Positions 54,756 through 61,285 of a stretch of 64,000 bases of DNA are shown here, in pieces. The notes under the pieces were generated by a model. That model did no database searches. It saw only the letters and a program-made list of their open reading frames with translations, and was not told where the DNA came from. The DNA is taken from assembly GCA_947626265.1 (NCBI GenBank), contig CANQRM010000008.1, positions 59,335 to 123,334 of the forward strand, read 5' to 3'. Position 1 is the first letter of the stretch. The number at the start of each line of letters is the position of its first letter. Made by a program: the position numbers and the translations under genes. Source of the stretch: an uncultured Oscillospiraceae bacterium (GTDB taxonomy: Bacteria; Bacillota; Clostridia; Oscillospirales; Oscillospiraceae).

Positions 54756-55388
54756 TTATATATGTGTCGCCTGGCGCGCCTCACGGGGGAGCCGCCGGCC
54801 GGTCAGCATGTTCATCTTCATCATGCTCTCGTCGATGTTCTCCTGCACCACGCCGATGTATACCAGTGTCTCCCGCTGGAAGGAATGGCCCAATATCCTT
54901 TGCAAGCTGACGACATCGCCGGTGGTCTGATAGTAGTGGTAGCCGAAGGTCTTACGCAGGGTATGGCACCCGATCCGCTCCTCCACGCCCGCCTGCCGGG
55001 CTATGCGGTTGATGATCTGATAACAGCGCTGCCGGGAGATGGGCCGGGGCTTGTGGGTAATGCTGTCCTTCTGGCGGCTCTGGAAGATATACTCGTCCGC
55101 CGGCCGCCCGGCCAGAAGCCGGTTGATCTCCTTTCTGGCTGTGGGGTTTATGAGGATCCGGGCCTCCTTGCCGGTCTTTTTCGCCTGTATCTGAGCGTAG
55201 TCCCGGCCCCGCAGGTCCCCCACCTTGAACCGCCGGAAATCCGACACACGGACCGACGTATTGAGCCCCACCAGCAGTATCAGTTCCCAGCATACTTCCC
55301 CGGTCCTGCGGTGGCGGTCATGTTCCCGGGCGATCTCGAAGCACCGCTGGAGCACTTCAAGATCCCGGATGGGCTGTACCAATTTCAT
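54756..55388 (-). CDS. Short tyrosine recombinase (210 aa)
   Basis: The catalytic domain of the phage-integrase family is complete: Arg in T-S-V-R-V-S-D, Lys in A-K-K-T-G-K, H-T-L-R-K-T, G-H-S and the tyrosine in T-L-V-Y-I-G. There is almost no N-terminal arm- or core-binding domain, so it is the size of FimB/FimE inversion recombinases rather than a phage integrase. It may integrate the element, resolve it, or invert a segment. The start follows AAGGAGTGAAAACAC. Confidence 0.88.
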   Translation of the reverse strand: MKLVQPIRDLEVLQRCFEIAREHDRHRRTGEVCWELILLVGLNTSVRVSDFRRFKVGDLRGRDYAQIQAKKTGKEARILINPTARKEINRLLAGRPADEYIFQSRQKDSITHKPRPISRQRCYQIINRIARQAGVEERIGCHTLRKTFGYHYYQTTGDVVSLQRILGHSFQRETLVYIGVVQENIDESMMKMNMLTGRRLPREARQATHI

Positions 55389-55532
55389 GTGTTTTCACTC
55401 CTTAATATTATGACAAGTAGTAAGGGCCAAAAAGTAAGCCCCGGTGGATCACACCGGGGCTCTTGCTTTCAACTCCCAACAAAAGGTTGCCTCCCAACAA
55501 TGGGCATTCCGTCAAGAGTGTTCGCTTTGCCA

Positions 55533-55649
55533 GGGCTCCCACGCGAGCCCAGCGCAGCGGGTCGCGCGGGAAGAAGGAAGAAATACCTTGACCGATGATG
55601 GCGCCCGGTTTACTGGGCGCCAGAATCTTCAAGGTATTTCTGACGTTGC
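55533..55649 (+). repeat. Structured repeat copy 3
   Basis: Same plan: 5' hairpin CCCACGCGA/TCGCGCGGG, then a perfect 12-bp stem GAAATACCTTGA/TCAAGGTATTTC around CCGATGA and a GGCGCCCGG-TTTA-CTGGGCGCC hairpin. It overlaps the last 40 bases of the gene on the other strand and supplies its stop codon. Confidence 0.85.
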
Positions 55650-55888
55650 AGGTGCTGGGCGTAGTGGAGATCGTCGGCAAGGTCGCTCATACGCTCCTGT
55701 ATTCCCTCGATCACCCATGATAGCTGTGCCGCGTCCATGTCGTCCCAGGCGGCCCGCCCCTGCACCGGGGTAGGGGCCGGGGCAGGGGTTGGGTCCGTGG
55801 CGTTCTGAGGGTTCACGGCCATCAGGTAAAGCAGGGACAGGATGAACAGCGTGGCAAGGATGAATATCGCCTTGTCATTCCTGTTCAT
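55610..55888 (-). CDS. Small membrane protein next to the endolysin (92 aa)
   Basis: An N-terminal membrane helix (about 8-24), a Pro/Ala linker with repeats of P-A-P, and a helical C-terminus (V-I-E-G-I-Q-E-R-M-S-D-L) that runs into structured repeat copy 3. The ATG overlaps the endolysin stop (ATGA). Position and design suit an accessory lysis or spanin-like protein, but the family is not recognised. Confidence 0.65.
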   Translation of the reverse strand: MNRNDKAIFILATLFILSLLYLMAVNPQNATDPTPAPAPTPVQGRAAWDDMDAAQLSWVIEGIQERMSDLADDLHYAQHLQRQKYLEDSGAQ

Positions 55889-56727
55889 TTGAAAGCACCG
55901 TCGATCAGGGCGGCCATGGTATCGGCGCCCACGTCGCCGTCATCGCCCAGGCCCTTGGCCTTCTGGAATTTCTTGACCGCGGCCTTCATGCCAGAGCCAA
56001 AATCACCGTCCAGCCCGCCCGCGTCATACCCGGCGGCGTAAAGCATACCCTGTATGCACATGATGAAGTCGCCCTTCTGCCCTTCCCTGGCCGGATGGGC
56101 CTTGACAAGGGCGACGAACATTTTTGCGAAGTTCGCATCCGCCGTCTTGGCCCCGGGCACGCCGTCGGCGGTGACGCCAAGCCAGCGCTGCCAGTCCTTC
56201 ACATACTCGGCGGGGCTCTTGACCGGTTCCGGGGTGGGGCCCGGCTCCTTCCCGTTCTCGTCGTAGGGCGGGCGGAAGAAGATAAAACCGGATATGGATG
56301 TCTTGCGGAAGCCGATGCCCTCATAGAAGGCGCCGGTGCCGTTTCTGGCGTCGGCCTTCGACGCTTTGACGTGGCCGTAGTTGCCCTCCAGCGTCAGCAT
56401 GTAGCCGTTGCCTATATACTCGTCGCAGTAGCCGGTGTGCATGTCGTCGCCCTCGATGAAGATGTCGCCCGGCTGCGGGGTCTTGACCTGGGGCCACCCC
56501 ATGGCCTTCATAAAGCTGTGGAGCGTCGGGACATACCACGGGTTACTGCATCCGTCCAGCAGCGTGGAGCCGGCGTGCTTCTGCGCGTACTTCACAAAGC
56601 CGCCGCAGTAGGCGGTGCCGACAAGACCGGCCTCTTTATTGACGGTGGTGTCGTTGGCCCCTGTTATGGCTTCGTTCTCGCCGGCCAGCGCCTCGCCTGC
56701 GGCAAGGACCTGTTTTGCCGTCGCCAT
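55885..56727 (-). CDS. Endolysin: CHAP amidase with peptidoglycan-binding domain
   Basis: The 280-residue protein has an N-terminal CHAP-like cysteine amidase/peptidase domain (T-A-Y-C-G-G-F-V-K-Y, H-T-G-Y), a Pro/Glu linker and a C-terminal PG_binding_1 domain (I-Q-G-M-L-Y and G-L-D-G-D-F-G). It would cleave the host wall at lysis. The ATG at 56727 follows GGAGGTGACTCAC. It lies downstream of two holin genes. Confidence 0.88.
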   Translation of the reverse strand: MATAKQVLAAGEALAGENEAITGANDTTVNKEAGLVGTAYCGGFVKYAQKHAGSTLLDGCSNPWYVPTLHSFMKAMGWPQVKTPQPGDIFIEGDDMHTGYCDEYIGNGYMLTLEGNYGHVKASKADARNGTGAFYEGIGFRKTSISGFIFFRPPYDENGKEPGPTPEPVKSPAEYVKDWQRWLGVTADGVPGAKTADANFAKMFVALVKAHPAREGQKGDFIMCIQGMLYAAGYDAGGLDGDFGSGMKAAVKKFQKAKGLGDDGDVGADTMAALIDGAFK

Positions 56728-56787
56728 GTGAGTCACCTCCCAAAAAATGCGCCCGCGTGGGCGATATGTCCACGCGGGCAGGTTTGA

Positions 56788-57249
56788 TTACGTGTTGCCG
56801 GAGAGCTGCTTGCCGATCTGGTGAACGCCTACGGCAGCCAGGCCGGAGAGGACGCCGACGCCAATGGCAGATATAATGTCCTTCGCCGGGAAGCCGGGCA
56901 TAAACCAGAGAGCCAGGGCGCCGATGATGCCGCCGGCCGCGCCCACGATGATGGGCACCCATTTGTTATCCAGAGGACTGGCCTTTACCGCCATGCCGAT
57001 CAAAAAACAAATAATAGTGATAGCGGTGCAGGTGCCGATGTCGCCGGGGTCCAGACTGGGAGTGTCGCCGCCGGAAGGTTCGGGCGCCGGGGTGGCCTCG
57101 GGCGTGGCGCTGGGCTCGGCGGTGTAGACAGGCGCCGGGGTGTCGGCCGGCGGCTCGGATGCCTCAGCGGCAAAGGCCGGCAGGCACAGGCAGGCGAACA
57201 TGCACATGGCCAGGACCAGGATGCAGAGGGTGAAGAGAATCTTTTTCAT
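56788..57249 (-). CDS. Holin-like protein with signal peptide (153 aa)
   Basis: A signal peptide (ending A-F-A-A) and a Pro/Thr/Ala/Glu spacer precede a holin-type pair of helices (T-A-I-T-I-I-C-F-L-I-G-M and P-I-I-V-G-A-A-G-G-I-I-G-A). The protein ends S-G-L-A-A-V-G-V-H-Q, as in Phage_holin_5_2 (Hol44) proteins. The exported start is unusual for a holin. It sits between the second holin and the endolysin. Confidence 0.78.
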   Translation of the reverse strand: MKKILFTLCILVLAMCMFACLCLPAFAAEASEPPADTPAPVYTAEPSATPEATPAPEPSGGDTPSLDPGDIGTCTAITIICFLIGMAVKASPLDNKWVPIIVGAAGGIIGALALWFMPGFPAKDIISAIGVGVLSGLAAVGVHQIGKQLSGNT

Positions 57250-57282
57250 TGGGTTTTCCTCCTAAAAAAATTTCAACGGCGC

Positions 57283-57717
57283 TCATTCGTCGCCGCCGTT
57301 GTCGTGTTTGGTCGCTTTCGCTGTAAGGATGTCTATTGCTTTGGTGATGGCCGCGGGGAGCGGCAGACCCATAAGGCCGGCGTTCTCCACGATGGATATT
57401 ACCTCGTTGGCTACGAAGCCTATGACTACGCTGTCCCGTATGTAGTTGGTCCCGGCCAGCAGGTCCAGGCGGCAGGCAATGAGGACGATCAACAGGGTCA
57501 TACCCTTACGGCATAGCCCCTTCCATCCGGCCCGGCTCTCCAGGGCCCCGTTCTCGCTTTTCTTGGATGTGTGGAACACCCCGGCGACGACCAGACCGGA
57601 AACGTAGTCTATCGCCATGCAGATGATAAGCGTTGTCAATGCGGTGTCCCATCCTCCAAAAAGTGATGCTATGGCGCCACCGATCACGCCGGCGGCAGTA
57701 CAGATCGCGTTTTTCAT
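57283..57717 (-). CDS. Phage holin, family 4 (TcdE-like)
   Basis: The 144-residue protein has the holin_4 layout: a first helix (A-A-G-V-I-G-G-A-I-A-S-L-F-G-G-W), a second with A-I-D-Y-V-S-G-L, the conserved S-K-K-S-E-N-G ... W-K-G-L-C-R-K motif, and a further helix with V-V-I-G-F-V-A-N-E. It permeabilises the membrane for the endolysin. Confidence 0.88.
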   Translation of the reverse strand: MKNAICTAAGVIGGAIASLFGGWDTALTTLIICMAIDYVSGLVVAGVFHTSKKSENGALESRAGWKGLCRKGMTLLIVLIACRLDLLAGTNYIRDSVVIGFVANEVISIVENAGLMGLPLPAAITKAIDILTAKATKHDNGGDE

Positions 57718-57917
57718 CTCCTGCCATCCCCCTGTTCAGAATTTCCCGGGGCGTCGTCTATCCCCAGGACCGCCCTGTATCGGGCGTCCGCTGCGGCGAT
57801 CTCGTCAGACATGGAAGTGTCCCCAAGCTGCGCCAGGCGCTCCGCCATCACCCGCACCAGGCGGGCCAGCTCCTCGCATATAGAGCATAGCCCCTCGATC
57901 ATTTGCAGGTTTCCCAC
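57714..57917 (-). CDS. Small helical phage protein (67 aa)
   Basis: Starts with GTG after GGGAGGGGATGACGCC and encodes a helical, mildly acidic protein (M-I-E-G-L-C-S-I-C-E-E-L). It overlaps the holin start by 4 bases. Unknown function. Confidence 0.65.
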   Translation of the reverse strand: MGNLQMIEGLCSICEELARLVRVMAERLAQLGDTSMSDEIAAADARYRAVLGIDDAPGNSEQGDGRR

Positions 57918-57921
57918 GGCG

Positions 57922-58332
57922 TCATCCCCTCCCGGGCGCCGCGCCGATAAGGCCCGCTATCTGCGCCAGGTCCTCCACCGGGGCGCAGAAGAAGGCGTGG
58001 CCCCAAAGCCACCTGTCGTCTATGTCCGGCCGGCGGTATCGGGCGCACAGCGCGGACCGCCATATCTTGTCCCACCGGGCCTGATACTGCTTGTCCCGCT
58101 TTTGCAGCCGGGCGAGGATGGCGTTGATAAGACTGGCCCGCTCCCGGCCCCGGCCGTCGTCGTCGGCGCAGAAGTATTCGCCGTTCTGGCTGGCCGGATC
58201 GCACAGCGGCCTGTCCGGCCCCAGGGAGAGAAAACCGGCCAACTCCTCCACGGCGGTGCCGAAGGGGATGTTGACCGGGCCGCATATGGCGTTGAACCGG
58301 GCGCGCTTCCGGGCAATGTAACGGTGCTCCAC
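57922..58332 (-). CDS. Hypothetical phage protein (136 aa)
   Basis: Starts with GTG after GGAGGAATAAGCC. The product has a basic N-terminus (R-Y-I-A-R-K-R-A-R-F) and several Trp/Arg-rich segments (W-D-K-I-W-R-S-A, W-L-W-G-H). It lies in the tail/lysis block with 3-4 base gaps on both sides. No family recognised. Confidence 0.65.
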   Translation of the reverse strand: MEHRYIARKRARFNAICGPVNIPFGTAVEELAGFLSLGPDRPLCDPASQNGEYFCADDDGRGRERASLINAILARLQKRDKQYQARWDKIWRSALCARYRRPDIDDRWLWGHAFFCAPVEDLAQIAGLIGAAPGRG

Positions 58333-58335
58333 GGC

Positions 58336-58950
58336 TTATTCCTCCGTCACGTCGTCCCAGCCGTAGACGCCGGGCTTCCACACGTTGTTGTCCGTGTTGC
58401 TCTGCCAGTGCTTCCCGTCGCAGCTCACCTTGTCGCCCTTGGCGTAGGCGTCGTGGGCGCCGACGGGCTGGGACCATTCCGGCCACTCCTCCGCCGGGTC
58501 CGCGGTGACGCTCCACAGGCTCACGGCGGCGTCCGGCGTCCAATCGGCCTGAGAAGTGTGATCCTGCACGCACTTGTACAGCTTCCCGTTGTACCGCCTG
58601 ATCTGCCCGGTCTTGTATTCCACAGGGTAGGCCCACTCGGCGAACAGCTCCGCGTGCTCCGCGGCGGTGGTGGCGTCGATGTTCCCGGCCTCCGCCATGG
58701 TGACGAACACGATCCCGCCGGCGGTGTTGGTCTTGACGATCTCCGCCCCGGCGTCCGTGGCCTCCAGAAGTACGTCCTCCGCCCCCTCCATAGGCTCCCG
58801 GCCCAAGAGGTGATAGGGCGTGCCCTCAAAGGCTATGCCCTTGGCCTCGAACTCCTGGCACAGGATGAAGCAGCCGTTGTCCGCCCGGGTGATGTACGTC
58901 GGGCTCTCCGTCATCCCGATATTTACGCCGTCTTTGATAACTCTGTACAT
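58336..58950 (-). CDS. Phage protein with chitin-binding-like C-terminus (204 aa)
   Basis: The C-terminal two thirds contain a carbohydrate-binding module pattern common in phage tail tips: W-A-Y-P-V-E-Y-K-T-G-Q-I-R-R-Y-N-G-K-L-Y-K-C, a second block ending with K-G-D-K-V-S-C-D-G-K-H-W-Q-S, and V-W-K-P-G-V-Y-G-W. The start at 58950 follows GGAGGTGCATC and overlaps the end of the reverse transcriptase gene by 28 bases. It may be a receptor-binding or tail-assembly factor. Confidence 0.8.
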   Translation of the reverse strand: MYRVIKDGVNIGMTESPTYITRADNGCFILCQEFEAKGIAFEGTPYHLLGREPMEGAEDVLLEATDAGAEIVKTNTAGGIVFVTMAEAGNIDATTAAEHAELFAEWAYPVEYKTGQIRRYNGKLYKCVQDHTSQADWTPDAAVSLWSVTADPAEEWPEWSQPVGAHDAYAKGDKVSCDGKHWQSNTDNNVWKPGVYGWDDVTEE

Positions 58951-60080
58951 GATGCACCTCCAAAAATAGCATGATGTAGCCGCCGCAGCCGCAGCAGACG
59001 GCCGTGGTCGTTGAAGTTCCTGTAGTACGCTTCGTGACTGTTCATGAAGTCGTGGACGCCCGCCAGGCTCCGCCGGCCGGCCTCCACTTCCCGATGAAAC
59101 ATTTTCAGCTTCCGGCGGGCCCGCTTTATCCCGTCCCGGCTGCCGTTGATGATGACGCGCCCGCTCTCCGTCAGGGTGAACCGTGCCTTGCAGAACCGGA
59201 ACGGCTCCGTCAGGGGCGTGATCTTGCACTTGCGCTTGTTGACCCGGATGCCCATAGCCTCGAACCGGCGGACCATCTCCCGGACCACGGCCTTCAACTG
59301 CTCTATGTCCGGCATGATAATGGCATAGTCGTCCATGTAGTGGCCCGCACAGTGGGCGCCCACCTGGCATTTCAGCCAGTTATCCACCGACGACGGCAGG
59401 CTTACCATCTCCTGCTGGCTGGGCTCCAGGCCCAGGGGCATACCCCGGCCCGGGGCCGTGGCCGGCGCCTGGTCCACGATCCGGTCCGCGAGCTGGCGCA
59501 GGTCCTCCTTGGTGATATACCGGGCGTGGCGCTGGAAGATGACCCACCGGGGCGCGCCCGGGAAGAACTGCTTTAGATCCAGCGTGGCCACGCCGCCGGT
59601 CCGTCCGTACCGCCGGTAATGCCACCGCAGTTGATCGGCCAGGCGCCTGTACTGGTAGTGCAGGCCCATTCCCTTGCGGCTGGCCCCGTTGTCGTGGATC
59701 ATGGCGGGGGTGTACAGGGGGATAAGGACCTCATTGCAGAACAGTTTGTGTATCTGCCGGTCCGTGATGTGGGGCGCGTCGATGGGGCGGGTCTTGCCCC
59801 GCTCCTGAATGATGAAGTGGATGCAGCGCTTGGCGCGGTATTGCCGCCGCAGGATCTTCCTCCGCCGGACAGCCGTTCCCGAGAAAAGATGCAGTTCAAA
59901 ATTTTGGGTGCTTTGCTTCCACCGCACGCCGTTGCAGCACTTTTTCCCGTAGAGAAACATCTTCCTGTAGCTGAAAACGTCCTCCAGGGAGCCCAGCGCC
60001 TCGCACCGGGCCTCGCGCCGCCGCCGGCGGGCGGCCTGACGGCGCTGGTATCGCCCTTCCCGGCGCTCCTCGCTCGTCAT
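58923..60080 (-). CDS. DGR-type reverse transcriptase
   Basis: The 385-residue enzyme has the RT palm motifs: first catalytic Asp168 (T-L-D-L-K-Q-F-F), the DGR-specific motif 4 L-G-L-E-P-S-Q (216-222) in place of the usual Q-G, and Y-M-D-D at 248-251. There is no maturase, endonuclease or msr/msd context. The start follows GGGGAGGCGGAGAC. It copies the template repeat RNA into adenine-mutagenised cDNA for replacement of the variable repeat in the tail-fibre gene upstream. The template repeat and Avd gene lie directly before it. Confidence 0.96.
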   Translation of the reverse strand: MTSEERREGRYQRRQAARRRRREARCEALGSLEDVFSYRKMFLYGKKCCNGVRWKQSTQNFELHLFSGTAVRRRKILRRQYRAKRCIHFIIQERGKTRPIDAPHITDRQIHKLFCNEVLIPLYTPAMIHDNGASRKGMGLHYQYRRLADQLRWHYRRYGRTGGVATLDLKQFFPGAPRWVIFQRHARYITKEDLRQLADRIVDQAPATAPGRGMPLGLEPSQQEMVSLPSSVDNWLKCQVGAHCAGHYMDDYAIIMPDIEQLKAVVREMVRRFEAMGIRVNKRKCKITPLTEPFRFCKARFTLTESGRVIINGSRDGIKRARRKLKMFHREVEAGRRSLAGVHDFMNSHEAYYRNFNDHGRLLRLRRLHHAIFGGASCTELSKTA

Positions 60081-60314
60081 GTCTCCGCCTCCCCAAAAAA
60101 TGAGTTATTCGACCGCCGTACAGCCTCTTGTAGGGTGCCGTCCAGACTGCTTTGCTCCGGCACATGAAACGGGGTAAGGCACATCCCCCGCCATGCAAGC
60201 AGCGTCCGTGCAGGAGCATCAGCGGTCAGTTTCGGGCTCTCGCCCCGGAAGTATCTCTCCTTTTGCAAGGGTCGTCTTTCACCTTTCGGCTACTCCGTGT
60301 GACCCGGCAATGCA

Positions 60315-60438
60315 AAATCCGGCCAGCATCGCGAGGGAATTATTGGCGTTGTTGTTGTTGGCAGACCCGTCCGTGTTGACATTGCAGAAGTTGTTGCTGT
60401 TGTTGTAATTCGGCGAGCGGAGCCACGCATTGGCGGCG
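60315..60438 (-). repeat. DGR template repeat (TR)
   Basis: 124 bases align without gaps to the variable repeat at 61295-61418 (offset 980). Read on the minus strand TR is full of AAC/AAT codons, and all 18 differences to the variable repeat are at TR adenines. It lies between the Avd and RT genes. The next 230 bases before the RT gene carry no convincing gene and probably hold the RNA spacer used for cDNA priming. Confidence 0.97.
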
Positions 60439-60490
60439 CGCACGCCGCCCAGCACGGCCGGGCGTTATCAGAGATACACCGCTTTTGAAC

Positions 60491-60952
60491 TTATTTCTTT
60501 TCTTCGGTCAGCTTATTGATCTGGCCGCGCAAAAGCCTCTCCTCCTGGTCTATGAGCTCCCCAAGGGACTGGGCCATATTGTCGAGCTTCCGCGTGGCGT
60601 CGCTCTTGTCCACATGTTCCCCCTTGCCGTTGGTGAAGGCGCCCTGGGGATTCATGGCAAGGATCATGTAACAGTGGGTGAGCCGCACGTCCAAAGCGCT
60701 GAGGGAGGCGTTGGCGGTCAGCAGGTAATCCCGCCGCTTGCTCCGCTTCTGCTCGTCGTCCGGGAAGGTGGCGTTGGCCTTCTCCGCGTAGTCCATCACG
60801 TCCCCGGCCAGGTCCGCCGTCGGCTCTGCAATGAGCCGGGAATACCGGGCGGAAAGTCTGGACAAGAATGTGATGGTCTCCACGTATATCCGGTTTGCCA
60901 CGTTCACGAACTCCGCCTTGCTGGTGGTGCGCTTTTCTTTCAGGACCGACAT
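60491..60952 (-). CDS. avd: Avd-like DGR accessory protein
   Basis: The 153-residue all-helical, basic protein fits the Avd four-helix bundle that forms a pentameric barrel and binds DGR RT and RNA (helices start near F-V-N-V-A-N-R-I-Y, L-S-R-L-S-A-R-Y-S, R-D-Y-L-L-T-A-N-A-S-L and L-D-N-M-A-Q-S-L-G-E). Position between the target gene and TR supports this strongly; sequence similarity to known Avd was not tested. The start follows GAAGGAGCCTGCAGC. Confidence 0.88.
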   Translation of the reverse strand: MSVLKEKRTTSKAEFVNVANRIYVETITFLSRLSARYSRLIAEPTADLAGDVMDYAEKANATFPDDEQKRSKRRDYLLTANASLSALDVRLTHCYMILAMNPQGAFTNGKGEHVDKSDATRKLDNMAQSLGELIDQEERLLRGQINKLTEEKK

Positions 60953-60991
60953 GCTGCAGGCTCCTTCGGCAAAATGACGAATAGGGGAAAA

Positions 60992-61040
60992 TGGGGGGAC
61001 TATAGGGGGGAGATACCTACCATGGTAGGTAAAACCTACC
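60992..61040. promoter_or_regulatory. Inverted 20-bp repeat and operator-like palindromes before avd
   Basis: 60992-61011 is the exact reverse complement of 47770-47789. Next to it ACCTACC-AT-GGTAGGT-AAA-ACCTACC (61015-61040) forms overlapping palindromes whose GGTTTTACC core (minus strand) matches the operators at 48019-48063. This may control avd expression. Confidence 0.6.
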
Positions 61041-61127
61041 CGCGCGCGTAAAACTTCGGTCGGAAAACCGCCGCCGTTTTTCGCCGCGGGTCTTTGTGCA
61101 GGTTGACGACCGCCCACGCGCCTCTCA

Positions 61128-61245
61128 GGGCTCCCACGCGAGCCCAGCGCAGCGGGTCGCGTGGGAAGAAGGAGAAAGGACCCCGACCGATGACGGCGCC
61201 CGGTTGCCCGGGTGCCGGTATCTTCGGGGTTCTTTGGACGTTGCC
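61128..61245 (+). repeat. Structured repeat copy 4
   Basis: 5' hairpin CCCACGCGA/TCGCGTGGG, long stem AAAGGACCCCG/CGGGGTTCTTT with one G-U, CCGATGA and a GGCGCCCGG-TTGC-CCGGGTGCC hairpin. It lies on the strand opposite to the surrounding genes, between avd and the target gene, and abuts the DGR hairpin. Confidence 0.85.
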
Positions 61246-61258
61246 CGCTTGCGCGGGC
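61243..61258 (-). promoter_or_regulatory. Hairpin downstream of the variable repeat
   Basis: GCCCGC-GCAA-GCGGGC on the minus strand forms a 6-bp stem with a GNRA loop, 37 bases past the end of the variable repeat. DGR target sites such as that of phage BPP-1 need a DNA hairpin at this side of the target for efficient retrohoming. Confidence 0.65.
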
Positions 61259-61285
61259 TGGATGTGGGCGGATCGCTTCGCTGGA

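Noticed and set aside
60077..60268. 63-codon TTG-start frame between TR and RT, overlapping the RT start
   Set aside because: It lies in the expected TR-downstream RNA spacer, has a non-ATG start with a poor binding site and no recognisable protein features.
58923..60438. Retron or group II intron explanation of the RT
   Set aside because: There is no msr/msd structure and no maturase or endonuclease domain, and the RT has the DGR motif plus a TR/VR pair with adenine-only differences.
53965..61245. CRISPR array explanation for the four repeats
   Set aside because: The units are 116-118 bp, structured, widely spaced and without regular spacers, and no cas genes are present.
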